Assembly: GCA_947475475.1 (NCBI GenBank)
Contig: CANJOG010000077.1
Coordinates: forward strand, 1-7,497
Direction: 5' to 3'
Origin: Acetobacteraceae bacterium
Lineage (GTDB): Bacteria; Pseudomonadota; Alphaproteobacteria; Acetobacterales; Acetobacteraceae
DNA: 7,497 nucleotides
In this document: positions 1-6,679 of the stretch, in pieces
Layout: each line of letters opens with the position of its first letter
How positions within the stretch are numbered: position 1 is the first letter of the stretch
The notes under the pieces: model-generated
The model's input: the letters and a program-made list of their open reading frames with translations, nothing else
Told to the model about the DNA's origin: nothing
Databases searched by the model: none
Program-made: the position numbers and the translations under genes

Positions 1-298
1 CCGCCTTGAGTGCCTCATAAGCTCCGGTGTCGCGCTGGCGACGCCAGTCGGTCAGGGCCGAGGAATAGAGCCCCTCACGTCGCAGGATGGCTCCGCAGCC
101 ACCGGGCCCGGCCCGGTCGATCTCGGCCAGGATCCGGACCTTGTCGGCCGCGGTGAATGTCCGTCGCCGGCGCGGCCGGTCCAGGAGTTCGGGCGAGGCC
201 GCCGGTGGCGCTGAAACCAGCGTCGGCCTGGGGCCTTCCTCGGTTTCAGCACCACCGGCGGATGGGAGGGCTGCGGCTGCCGTGCGGGGCATGACCAT
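1..298 (-). CDS. IS3-type transposase OrfA, helix-turn-helix protein (partial, 3' end off window)
   Basis: Translation from ATG at 298-296 gives 99 residues before the window ends. An Ala/Pro-rich leader of about 40 residues is followed by an Arg cluster (RPRRRR) and the segment FTAADKVRILAEIDRAG ... GAILRREGLYSSALTDWRRQ. This is the characteristic N-terminal helix-turn-helix of the small OrfA protein in one IS3 group, which binds the element ends; the DDE catalytic domain would be in OrfB further left. An in-frame TGA at 310-308 lies just upstream, so the start must be the ATG at 298 or the next one at 292. AGGTGAG (about 9 nt upstream) may serve as the ribosome binding site. Whether the element is intact cannot be seen here. 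Confidence 0.78.
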   Translation of the reverse strand, partial: MVMPRTAAAALPSAGGAETEEGPRPTLVSAPPAASPELLDRPRRRRTFTAADKVRILAEIDRAGPGGCGAILRREGLYSSALTDWRRQRDTGAYEALKA

Positions 299-299
299 T

Positions 300-353
300 T
301 CGATGTCTCACCTGTCGCCCTCAAGGGTAAACTTCCGGGGGGTCGATGTCTCA
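300..353 (-). repeat. Terminal and subterminal 11-bp direct repeat of the IS end
   Basis: The 11-mer TGAGACATCGA (minus strand) occurs at the presumed element tip, 353-343, and again at 310-300, immediately before the OrfA start codon. The spacing is 43 bp start to start. The inner copy sits between the likely Shine-Dalgarno sequence and the ATG, and it contains the upstream in-frame TGA stop. Two copies of one motif at an IS end often mark transposase binding sites; here that is inference. The G-rich segment between them (CCCCCC on the minus strand) has no other recognised role. Confidence 0.6.
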
Positions 354-1806
354 TCGTTGTTGGCACGGAGGGGCGCGCAACAAGAAGCCAATCGGCATAC
401 ACTGGTTGCAGGTCGGCCCCGCCGCCGCCGCCCAGGCACTCGGCATCGCCACCGGCAATCCCGTCTGGCCCTACCGCACCCCTTCCTTGCTCGGCGCTCT
501 GCTCGCCGTTCTCGCCACCCATGCCATCGGCCGACATATCCTCAGCGACAAAGCCGGCCTGATCGCCGGCCTGATCCTCGGCGGCTCGGTCATCCTCACC
601 ATCGAGGCGCATATCGCCAAAACCGACGCCGCCCTGCTCGGCGCCACCACCCTGGTCATGGCGCTCTTCGCCCGCGCCTGGTCCGCCCCCCAGTCCATGA
701 CAAGCCGCCACGCCGCCCTGTTCTGGATCGCACTCGGCGCCGGCATCCTCATCAAAGGCCCGATCACGCCCATGGTGGTGGGCCTCACCGCACTCAGCCT
801 CGCACTCTGGGAGCGCCGCGCGCGCTGGATGCTCGCCCTCCGTCCCGCCTGGGGCATCCCGCTGATGCTGCTGATCGTGCTGCCCTGGTTCATCGCCATC
901 CTGCTGGAAACCCACGGCGCGTTTTTCCGCGAAGCGGTGGGCAATGACCTCGCCGGCAAGATGGCGGGCGGCGCCGAAGGCCATTGGGGACCGCCCGGCA
1001 CCCATGCCGTGCTGCTGGCGATGCTCGCCTTCCCCTTCACCATCCCGGTGCTGCGCGCCCTGCCCGCCGTCTGGATCGCCCGGCGGGAAGACTGGGCGCG
1101 CTTGCTGATCTGCTGGACCGTGCCCGCATGGATCGTCTTCGAGGCCACCCCCACCAAGCTGCCGCACTACACGCTGCCACTCTATCCGGCCCTGGCGCTG
1201 GCGGCCGCCGCCCTGCTCACACGCGGCCTGCACGTGCCGCTCTGGTCCCAACGCCTGTCCGTTGCCGCCTTCGCGCTGTGCGCCGCCGCCCTAGCAGGCG
1301 CCTCTCTGGCGCTCCCTATCGTGACCGGCGAGTCCATCCTGCTCGGCCTCCCGGCGCTACTCTGCGTGGCCGCCCTGGCCTTCCTGCTACTGCGCGCCGC
1401 CCCCGGCCTTCCCCGCCTCGCCGCCGCGCTGCTTGCACCGCTGCTCTATTGGGCCGTGTTCGGCCTCGAACTGCCCAATCTCGCCGGTCTGTTCATGTCG
1501 CCCCCCATCGCCGAGGCACGCGCCCGCGCCGGACTGCCACTCTTCGCCGCCACCGGCTACCACGAGCCCAGCATGGTCTTCCTCGCGGGCACCGACACAA
1601 AACTTCTCCTCGGTGGCGACGAAGCTGCCCGCTTCCTCGCCGCCAATCACGGCCGCGCGCTGGTCGCCATCGGCAACCGTGATCAGGCCGACTTCGAGCA
1701 GGAGGCGCAGCGCCTCGCACTCGCTCCACAAGCAGTGGGCACGGTCAGCGGCTATAATTACTCGCGCGGCAGACGTGAGACGGTGCGGCTCTTCACCGCA
1801 AACTGA
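354..1806 (+). pseudogene. 5'-truncated ArnT-like (GT39/PMT superfamily) membrane glycosyltransferase
   Basis: The intact family transfers a sugar (for example aminoarabinose) from an undecaprenyl phosphate carrier to an envelope acceptor at the periplasmic face. The frame enters in mid-protein at RNKKPIGIHWLQ, which in full-length relatives lies roughly 60-80 residues in, after TM1 and the acidic catalytic residues of the first periplasmic loop. The retained part has about ten hydrophobic segments, the family motif AHIAKTDAALLG, the loop GGAEGHWGPPGTHAVLL, the KLPHYTLPLYPALALA motif, and a C-terminal soluble tail ending ETVRLFTAN. The frame is otherwise uninterrupted to the TGA at 1804-1806. 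An ATG at 346-348, inside the IS tip and preceded by GGGGGG, opens the same frame and would yield a 486-residue fusion. Lacking the catalytic loop, such a product is probably inactive. The family call is firm and the truncation is well supported; acceptor and donor are unknown. Confidence 0.8.
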
Positions 1807-3744
1807 TCACCGCCGACGCGCCACCGCCTTGCCCTTGGCAACTGGCTTTTTCGCGACCGGCTTTTTTGCCACAGGCTTTGTCGCCACATGCTTTGTCGCC
1901 ACAGCCTTCTTCGCAACCATTGCCTTCCTGGCCATTGCCTTCTTGGCCATCGCCTTCCTGGCCATCGCCTTCCTGGCAACCACCTTCTTCGCCGGCGGCA
2001 AGATCACGATAAAATCGTATTTCGCCAGCCACATCACGCTGCGCATCGCATCGCGCCGACGCGGCGGGGGCAATCGATCCAGCGCCTCCCCGATCGTACG
2101 GCCATCGGCGCAGGCAGACAGCCGGGCGGCCTCTTCCACCGGCGGCAGGAACGGATTGTTGGGTGCCACAATCTGCGACTGCCGCACTTCCGCGATCCGC
2201 CCGGCAGGCAAAGCGCCAGCAACAATGCGATGCGTCTCTCCCGGCTTGTCGGTCGGATAGGAATGGAACGCATCGAAGGGATCGGGGCAGGCCGGCTTGG
2301 TCTCCAGCTTGCGCAGCTTCCGCACAGGCGCCTTTGCACGCATCTCGGCGAGGTCGCGCCACAAGTCGCGGTAACGGCCGATGATGACCCGCCATTCATA
2401 CTCGCCGCGCGCCCGCTTGTACCCCGCCGCCCCCATGCGCCGCCGCAGCCCGGCATCGCGCGCCAGCGTCAGGATGGCATCCGCCATGGCCGGAATATCC
2501 ACCACCACATGCTGCGCCACCGTGCCGAGATAGGCGTCATAGTTCATCTGCTTGTTCGCCAGCCCCTGCCCCAGTTCGCGCCCCAAACCAGGCCCTGGCG
2601 CATAGGTCGGGATCAGGAACCCGTCCACCCCGTGCCGCACCGTGTCGCGATACCCGTCCCAGTCGCTCGCCACCACCGGCAGCCCGGCCGCCATGGCTTC
2701 CAGCGGCGTCAGGCCGAAACTCTCCTGGATGTTATCGACCGGCGAGACAAAGATATCGCCGAGCGACCAGATCGACTTGCGCACATCCGGCAGCCGCCCA
2801 TCGACAAAGGCGCAGCGCACATTGGGGCAGAGCGTATGCGCCGCGGCCCGATATGCCTGTTCGGTCGCGGTATCGCCCCACCAGCCGGCCATGAGCAGGA
2901 ACAGAGGCTTGCCGAATTCCCGCGCCGCGCGCTCGGCGGCGAGGAAGATCGGCATCGGATGCGCCTTGGTATTGTGGCTCATCCGCCCGACCCAGAGCAG
3001 CACCACATCATCCGGCCCGATCCCGAGGCGCTGCCGACCCTGGGTGCGCAATTCATCGGAGCGGGCGAAATCGCGGCATTCGATGCCGAGCGGGATCATC
3101 GGCAATTGCGGCCGGCGGAACTTGAGCTTGCCGAAGCGCTCCGTGAGATGCGCCTCCTGCTGCTCGATCATCCAGAGCACATTCGACCGCACAGCGTTGG
3201 ACGTGCAGACGATCGCGTCCCACGGCTCAACCGGCGCCACCGCCATGCTGACCAGCCCGTCCATGACAATTTCCGTCGAGGTCGCATGCGTCACGCCGAC
3301 AATCGACCAGCCGCGCGAATCAACCAGCCGGCGCGACCATGCGAAATTATCCAGCACCGGGCCAGGCACCAACAGCGTCCCGACATCGGCCAGCGGCGCC
3401 GTCGCCATCGGATGGATGCGCACCGTCTCCAGAGCGGGGTTCAGCTTCTTGATTGTATCAGCAAAGACCGCGGATTCCTCATTGCTATGCGTCACCGCCG
3501 GGAAGCGCGGCAGGCCGGCATAGCGCGCGATCGCCCGCATCACCCCTTCCGAGGCGGCCTGGATGCCGTAAAGTTCCTTGCCGACTGTCGTATACCCCGC
3601 AGAGATATAATACAGAGCCGCATCCGACTTCTGCCCACGCGGCGCGGGTGGTTTCACGGCCTTGGCGGCAATGCCCTTGCCCGCCTTGACCACCGTTGCC
3701 GTCTTGGCCGTCTTCCGCCCGGCTGCCTGCTTCTGCTGCGCCAC
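1807..3744 (-). CDS. Family-4-type (GT-B) glycosyltransferase with lysine-rich H1-like tails
   Basis: The product is a 645-residue, apparently cytosolic protein. Residues 1-40 form a basic Ala/Lys-rich leader. Residues 44-230 look like the N-terminal Rossmann-like domain, with the glycine loop SAGYTTVGKELYGIQAASEG (48-67) and a conserved-type His in VGVTHATS. Residues 245-465 form the nucleotide-sugar domain, with LLWVGRMSHNTKAHPMP and the EX7E motif E341SFGLTPLE349 followed by AMAAGLPVVASDWDGYRDTV. Residues 530-582 (LSACADGRTIGEALDRL ... MWLAKYDFIVIL) resemble a small PqqD-like winged helix, which is a weak call. Residues 589-645 are pentapeptide repeats. The start is GTG at 3744-3742, because an in-frame TGA lies directly upstream (3747-3745). 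AGGGGG about 8 nt upstream is a possible ribosome binding site. Typical family members are about 350-450 residues, so the tails are extra. It is divergent from the transporter gene and convergent with the ArnT remnant, whose TGA abuts this gene's TGA (palindrome TGATCA, 1804-1809). The substrate is unknown; an envelope or exopolysaccharide role is likely. Confidence 0.87.
   Translation of the reverse strand: MAQQKQAAGRKTAKTATVVKAGKGIAAKAVKPPAPRGQKSDAALYYISAGYTTVGKELYGIQAASEGVMRAIARYAGLPRFPAVTHSNEESAVFADTIKKLNPALETVRIHPMATAPLADVGTLLVPGPVLDNFAWSRRLVDSRGWSIVGVTHATSTEIVMDGLVSMAVAPVEPWDAIVCTSNAVRSNVLWMIEQQEAHLTERFGKLKFRRPQLPMIPLGIECRDFARSDELRTQGRQRLGIGPDDVVLLWVGRMSHNTKAHPMPIFLAAERAAREFGKPLFLLMAGWWGDTATEQAYRAAAHTLCPNVRCAFVDGRLPDVRKSIWSLGDIFVSPVDNIQESFGLTPLEAMAAGLPVVASDWDGYRDTVRHGVDGFLIPTYAPGPGLGRELGQGLANKQMNYDAYLGTVAQHVVVDIPAMADAILTLARDAGLRRRMGAAGYKRARGEYEWRVIIGRYRDLWRDLAEMRAKAPVRKLRKLETKPACPDPFDAFHSYPTDKPGETHRIVAGALPAGRIAEVRQSQIVAPNNPFLPPVEEAARLSACADGRTIGEALDRLPPPRRRDAMRSVMWLAKYDFIVILPPAKKVVARKAMARKAMAKKAMARKAMVAKKAVATKHVATKPVAKKPVAKKPVAKGKAVARRR
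1810..1980 (-). repeat. Degenerate 15-bp tandem repeats encoding a Lys/Ala pentapeptide tail
   Basis: Read on the minus strand, this stretch encodes about eleven tandem pentapeptides of the form [M/V]-A-[R/K/T]-K-[A/P/H]: VARKA, MARKA, MAKKA, MARKA, one extra M, then VAKKA, VATKH, VATKP, VAKKP, VAKKP, VAKGKA and VARRR. At DNA level the period is 15 bp, with nearly identical units around 1921-1980. Such tails resemble those of bacterial histone-H1-like proteins and of AlgP (known examples of A/K/P repeats). Their length is prone to change by slippage or unequal recombination. The tail ends exactly at the stop codon of the glycosyltransferase. Confidence 0.85.
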
Positions 3745-3916
3745 TCAAAACCCCCTGCCCAAGCAAGTCCGGCATCTAGAGCACCCGATAGGCACTTGGA
3801 AACCTTTCGGCCGCATTGACGCCCACCTTAACGCGTCGCACCGCCTTAACACGTCGCACGGTCTTCGCCTCCACGAGGCTTGCGGCACCGGGGGCGCGCG
3901 TTCATCTTCCGCCGCC
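3745..3916. promoter_or_regulatory. Divergent intergenic region between the glycosyltransferase and transporter genes
   Basis: This 172-bp gap separates the two divergent start codons and must hold both promoters. No convincing -35/-10 pair is visible. TTGACG at 3816-3821 on the plus strand is a fair -35 hexamer but lacks an AT-rich -10 at proper distance. The region contains an 18-bp tandem repeat (3826-3861), listed separately. It also has the least GC-rich bases in the neighbourhood (for example TCTAGA at 3775-3780). The reading frame of the transporter stays open through it, but nothing in the translation resembles transporter sequence. Confidence 0.5.
3826..3861 (+). repeat. 18-bp tandem direct repeat in the divergent promoter region
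   Basis: Copy one is CCTTAACGCGTCGCACCG (3826-3843) and copy two is CCTTAACACGTCGCACGG (3844-3861). They match at 16 of 18 positions and are directly adjacent. An 18-bp period places equal sites a little under two helical turns apart. The location between divergent genes makes an operator for a regulator possible, but no regulator gene is present in the window and the motif is not one I recognise. A chance local duplication is the alternative. Confidence 0.6.
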
Positions 3917-5359
3917 ATGATGGCCACCCAAGAAGCCCCCCAGGAAACCCGCCAGCACGACGCACGGCGCCTGACCGCCGCCACCTTCATCGTCGCAGGC
4001 GTCTTCTTCATCGAGGTGCTCGACTCCACCATCATCGCCACCGCCCTGCCGCGCATTGCCGAGGATTTCTCCGTCCCAGCGGTGAACCTCTCCATCGGCA
4101 TGGCCGCCTATCTGCTCGCCATGGCGGTCTGCGTGCCGGCCAGCGGTTGGGTGGCGGACCGCCTCGGCGCCCGCCGCGTCTTCACCGCCGCCATCGCCCT
4201 GTTCAGCATTGCCTCCATCCTCTGCGGCCTCGCCGGTTCGGTAGAGACTTTCACCGCAGCCCGCGTGCTGCAGGGCATGGCCGGCGCGATGATGTCCCCG
4301 GTCGGCCGCCTCATCGTGCTGCGCAATACCGAAAAGCGCGACCTCGTGCACGCCATCGCCGTCCTCGTCTGGCCGGCACTTACCGCCCCGGTGCTCGGCC
4401 CGGCGATCGGCGGCTTCATCACCACCTGGTTCGACTGGCGCTGGAACTTCTTCATCAACGTGCCGCTCGGCGTCATCGCCCTCATCGCCACCGCCTTGGT
4501 CATCCGGGGCAATGACCCGATCATCCGACGCCGCTTCGACCTCGCCGGCTTCCTGCTCACCGGCATCACGCTGGGCCTGCTGCTCTGGGGCCTCGAACTC
4601 CTCGGCCAGCAGCAGCCGAACTGGCGCCTCGCCTTCGTCCTGCTCGTCGCCGGACTGCTCACCGGCATCATCGCCTGCCGCCATCTGCGCCGCACCGCCG
4701 AGCCGATGATCGACCTCTCTGCCATGGCGGCTCGCAGCTTCTCCGTCTCAGTCATCGGCGGCACGCTGTTCCGCACCTCGGTGCATTCGGCGCCGTTCCT
4801 GCTGCCGCTGATGTTCCAGCTCGCCTTCGGCCTCAACCCCTTCGAATCCGGCCTGCTGGTACTCTGGCTGTTCGCCGGCAACCTGGTGATGAAACTCTTT
4901 ACCACCCAGGCGCTCCGCCGATTTGGCTTCCGGCGCATTCTCATTCTCAACGGTCTGCTCTCGGCCGCCACCATCGCCGGCTTCTCGCTGTTCTCGCCAG
5001 CCACGCCCTACGCCGTCATCGCCGTGGTGCTGTTCCTCGCCGGTATGTTCCGCTCGATGCAGTTCACCGCCATCTCGACGCTCACCTTCGCCGACATCCC
5101 TCAGGAGCAGATGTCACGTGCCAATGGCTTCAACTCGATGGTCAACCAGCTCGGCGTCGGCCTCGGCATCGCCATCGGCGCCGTGACACTCCAGATCGCC
5201 CCACTCCTGCATGGCGGCGCTCCCGGCGCGTCGGGCCCCACCCTGATGGACTTCCAGCTCGCCTTCCTGATGACCGCCGGGCTCGGCGTCTTCGCCACGC
5301 TCGATGCCTACGCCCTCAAACCCGACGCCGGCGCCGAGGTGAGCGGCCACCGGAGCTGA
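3917..5359 (+). CDS. DHA2-type major facilitator superfamily transporter (EmrB/QacA-like)
   Basis: This is a 480-residue polytopic inner-membrane protein expected to move a small organic substrate by proton exchange or symport. Family marks in order: LDSTIIATALPRIAEDFS at residues 35-52 (the DHA2 TM1 signature), motif A GWVADRLGARR at 77-87, the TM4 region AARVLQGMAGAMMSPVGR at 114-131, motif C GPAIGG at 161-166, and WRWNFFINVPLGVIAL at 174-189. About 12-14 hydrophobic segments follow the usual pattern. The length fits DHA2 members (about 450-530). The start is taken as the first of two adjacent ATGs (3917, 3920), since translation upstream is hydrophilic and unlike the family and overlaps the divergent gene. 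Its ribosome binding site is weak. It precedes the BKACE gene by 60 bp with no terminator seen, so the two are probably co-transcribed. DHA2 proteins are often annotated as drug exporters; the partner enzyme suggests an organic-acid substrate instead (inference). Confidence 0.9.
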   Translation: MMATQEAPQETRQHDARRLTAATFIVAGVFFIEVLDSTIIATALPRIAEDFSVPAVNLSIGMAAYLLAMAVCVPASGWVADRLGARRVFTAAIALFSIASILCGLAGSVETFTAARVLQGMAGAMMSPVGRLIVLRNTEKRDLVHAIAVLVWPALTAPVLGPAIGGFITTWFDWRWNFFINVPLGVIALIATALVIRGNDPIIRRRFDLAGFLLTGITLGLLLWGLELLGQQQPNWRLAFVLLVAGLLTGIIACRHLRRTAEPMIDLSAMAARSFSVSVIGGTLFRTSVHSAPFLLPLMFQLAFGLNPFESGLLVLWLFAGNLVMKLFTTQALRRFGFRRILILNGLLSAATIAGFSLFSPATPYAVIAVVLFLAGMFRSMQFTAISTLTFADIPQEQMSRANGFNSMVNQLGVGLGIAIGAVTLQIAPLLHGGAPGASGPTLMDFQLAFLMTAGLGVFATLDAYALKPDAGAEVSGHRS

Positions 5360-5400
5360 CCTCGGCGCCCGCCCGTGCTAGCCTGCCCAACAAGTCCACC

Positions 5401-5410
5401 GGGAAGGAAG
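5401..5410 (+). promoter_or_regulatory. Ribosome binding site of the BKACE gene
   Basis: GGGAAGGAAG contains a good Shine-Dalgarno match and ends 9 nt before the ATG at 5420. It decides the start over the in-frame GTG at 5375. Confidence 0.7.
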
Positions 5411-5419
5411 CATCCGAGC

Positions 5420-6331
5420 ATGAGCACCGCACCAGTCGTCCTCGAAGTCGCCATCAATGGCGGCGTCACGCCGGACCGCAATCCCAACGTGCCGATGGGG
5501 CCCGAAGCGATCATCCGCGACGTCCAGGCGCTGACCGACACGGCGGACTGCATCATCCACGCCCATAACGAGGATATCCGCGCCCAGGGTAAGCGCGGCG
5601 CCGAGCTCTACCTCGCCGCCTGGAAGCCGATCCTGACCAAGCGCCCGGAAATCCTCTGGAACCCCACGCTCGCGGTGAACCAGTCCGACGGCACGCATGA
5701 AGACAAAATGTCCGACCGGTATTCACATTATCCGTTCATCGCCGCCGAAGTGCCACTTCCGCTCGGCGTGGTCGATCCCGGCCCGGTCAATCTCGGCTAT
5801 CCGCGCGCCGACGGCCTGCCGCAGGGCTTCACCTACATCAACAGCTACGCCGATATCGAATACGCCTTCACCATGGGCACCGAGATGAAATGGGGCCCGA
5901 CGCTGGCGATCTACGAGCCCGGCTTCCTGCAGACCACGCTCGCCTGGTATCGCGCCGGCAAACTGCCCCAGGGCACCATGGCGAAATTCTATTTCGGCGG
6001 CGAATGGGGCCTCACCGCGCGCGGCAAGGGCGTCACCTTCGGCCTGCCGCCCACGAAGAACGCGCTGCTCGCCTATCTGGACATGCTGGAAGGCACCACT
6101 ATCCCCTGGTCCGTCTCCGTCTGGGGCGGCGATCTGATGAAGACACCGGTGGCCAGGCTCGCGCTCGAACTCGGAGGCCATCTGCATGTCGGCATCGAGG
6201 AACATTTCGACCCCGAGCGGAAGCCCACCAATATGGAACTCCTCCAGGAAGCCATCGCGCTCTGCAACGAGGTCGGCCGCCCCGTCGCCACCTACGCAGA
6301 ATCGCGGAAAATCCTGAACCTGCCTGGCTGA
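5420..6331 (+). CDS. DUF849/BKACE family beta-keto acid cleavage enzyme (Kce-like)
   Basis: The product has 303 residues, usual for the family. Characterised members (Kce and relatives) are zinc TIM-barrel enzymes that react a beta-keto acid with acetyl-CoA to give acetoacetate plus a new acyl-CoA. Visible here: N-terminal strand VVLEVAINGGVTPDRNPNVP (6-25); zinc ligands H47 and H49 in IIHAHNED; DPGPVNLG (119-126); and the third ligand E260 in HLHVGIEEHFDP. The motif is a variant: the usual R-V-G-L-E-D becomes H-V-G-I-E-E, and the usual Thr/Gly-rich active-site turn is replaced by NPTLAVNQSD (81-90). The start is ATG 5420, with AAGGAAG ending 9 nt upstream; an in-frame GTG at 5375 lacks such a site. 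It follows the transporter gene in the same direction and ends 9 bp from the convergent Rieske gene. The natural substrate cannot be told from sequence. Confidence 0.9.
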   Translation: MSTAPVVLEVAINGGVTPDRNPNVPMGPEAIIRDVQALTDTADCIIHAHNEDIRAQGKRGAELYLAAWKPILTKRPEILWNPTLAVNQSDGTHEDKMSDRYSHYPFIAAEVPLPLGVVDPGPVNLGYPRADGLPQGFTYINSYADIEYAFTMGTEMKWGPTLAIYEPGFLQTTLAWYRAGKLPQGTMAKFYFGGEWGLTARGKGVTFGLPPTKNALLAYLDMLEGTTIPWSVSVWGGDLMKTPVARLALELGGHLHVGIEEHFDPERKPTNMELLQEAIALCNEVGRPVATYAESRKILNLPG

Positions 6332-6340
6332 TTCACCTTA

Positions 6341-6679
6341 TCAAAGGCCGGCGGACTCAGGGACAAACACCACCCCGTCCCTGATCTCCGCCGCCACCGC
6401 CTCCAACCGGTCCCCCTTGCAGGGGCCGTGGATGCACACGCCATCCTCGATGCGAAATTCCGCCCCATGCGTGCCGCACACCACCAGCGTGCGCTCCGCA
6501 TTGAGAAACCGGTGATCCGCCCATTCGAGTGAAATGCCGATATGCGGGCAGGCATTCACATAGACCCGCACCACCTCGCCCTGCCGCACCGCGAATAATC
6601 CGACAAACCGCCCGGCAGGTGCGGGAAACCCCCGCGCCTCGCCATCCGGAATGTCATCGACGGAGCAAAGCCGTCTCAC
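6341..6679 (-). CDS. Small Rieske [2Fe-2S] ferredoxin-like protein
   Basis: This is a 112-residue soluble protein made of a single Rieske domain. The cluster ligands are visible as C44-P-H46 and C68-G-T-H71, followed by the typical GVCIHGPCKGDRLEAV segment (residues 78-93). There is no signal peptide and no catalytic alpha subunit domain, so it is likely a cytosolic electron carrier or an accessory ferredoxin rather than an oxygenase. The start is taken as GTG 6679-6677, which overlaps the EVE gene stop as GTGA and has GGAAGGG just upstream (spacing only 3 nt). A longer frame from ATG 6718 would add 13 residues lying inside the EVE gene and not resembling Rieske sequence. It is third in the yciI-EVE-Rieske operon and convergent with the BKACE gene, 9 bp apart. 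The redox partner is unknown. Confidence 0.88.
   Translation of the reverse strand: MRRLCSVDDIPDGEARGFPAPAGRFVGLFAVRQGEVVRVYVNACPHIGISLEWADHRFLNAERTLVVCGTHGAEFRIEDGVCIHGPCKGDRLEAVAAEIRDGVVFVPESAGL

Larger units (their letters stand above)
1..353 (-). mobile_element. End of an IS3-type insertion sequence (partial)
   Basis: The element runs off the left edge of the window. It contains the beginning of an OrfA-type transposase gene read leftward. Read on the minus strand, its presumed outer tip starts at 353 with TGAGACATCGACC; the terminal TG dinucleotide agrees with the TG...CA ends usual in IS3 elements (family knowledge). Just outside the tip the reading frame becomes that of an ArnT-like glycosyltransferase beginning in mid-protein, which is independent support for a boundary near 353/354. 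The opposite end, the second inverted repeat and the target duplication are outside the window, so the exact boundary is inferred. Confidence 0.72.

Noticed and set aside
87..947. 286-codon plus-strand frame
   Set aside because: It runs antisense to OrfA and then out of frame through the ArnT remnant, with Arg/His/Pro-rich composition typical of a shadow frame.
52..1251. 399-codon open frame on the minus strand
   Set aside because: It is Gly/Glu/Asp/His-rich low-complexity antisense to the ArnT remnant and crosses the IS boundary; it has no family resemblance.
1810..1980. CRISPR-like array
   Set aside because: The period is 15 bp without spacers, and it is in frame with a lysine-rich protein tail.
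1888..3819. 643-codon open frame on the plus strand opposite the glycosyltransferase
   Set aside because: The translation is rich in Arg, His and Pro with no domain pattern, and it mirrors the high-GC codon structure of the well-supported minus-strand gene.
3662..3916. N-terminal extension of the transporter to 565 residues
   Set aside because: The extra 85 residues overlap the divergent glycosyltransferase start and do not look like DHA2 sequence; the ATG pair at 3917/3920 gives a normal-length protein.
5375..5419. GTG start for the BKACE gene at 5375
   Set aside because: There is no ribosome binding site, and the added residues do not match the family, whereas ATG 5420 has a clear AAGGAAG.
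6329..6343. Rho-independent terminator between the convergent BKACE and Rieske genes
   Set aside because: The gap is 9 bp, with no stem-loop and no T-run seen on either strand.
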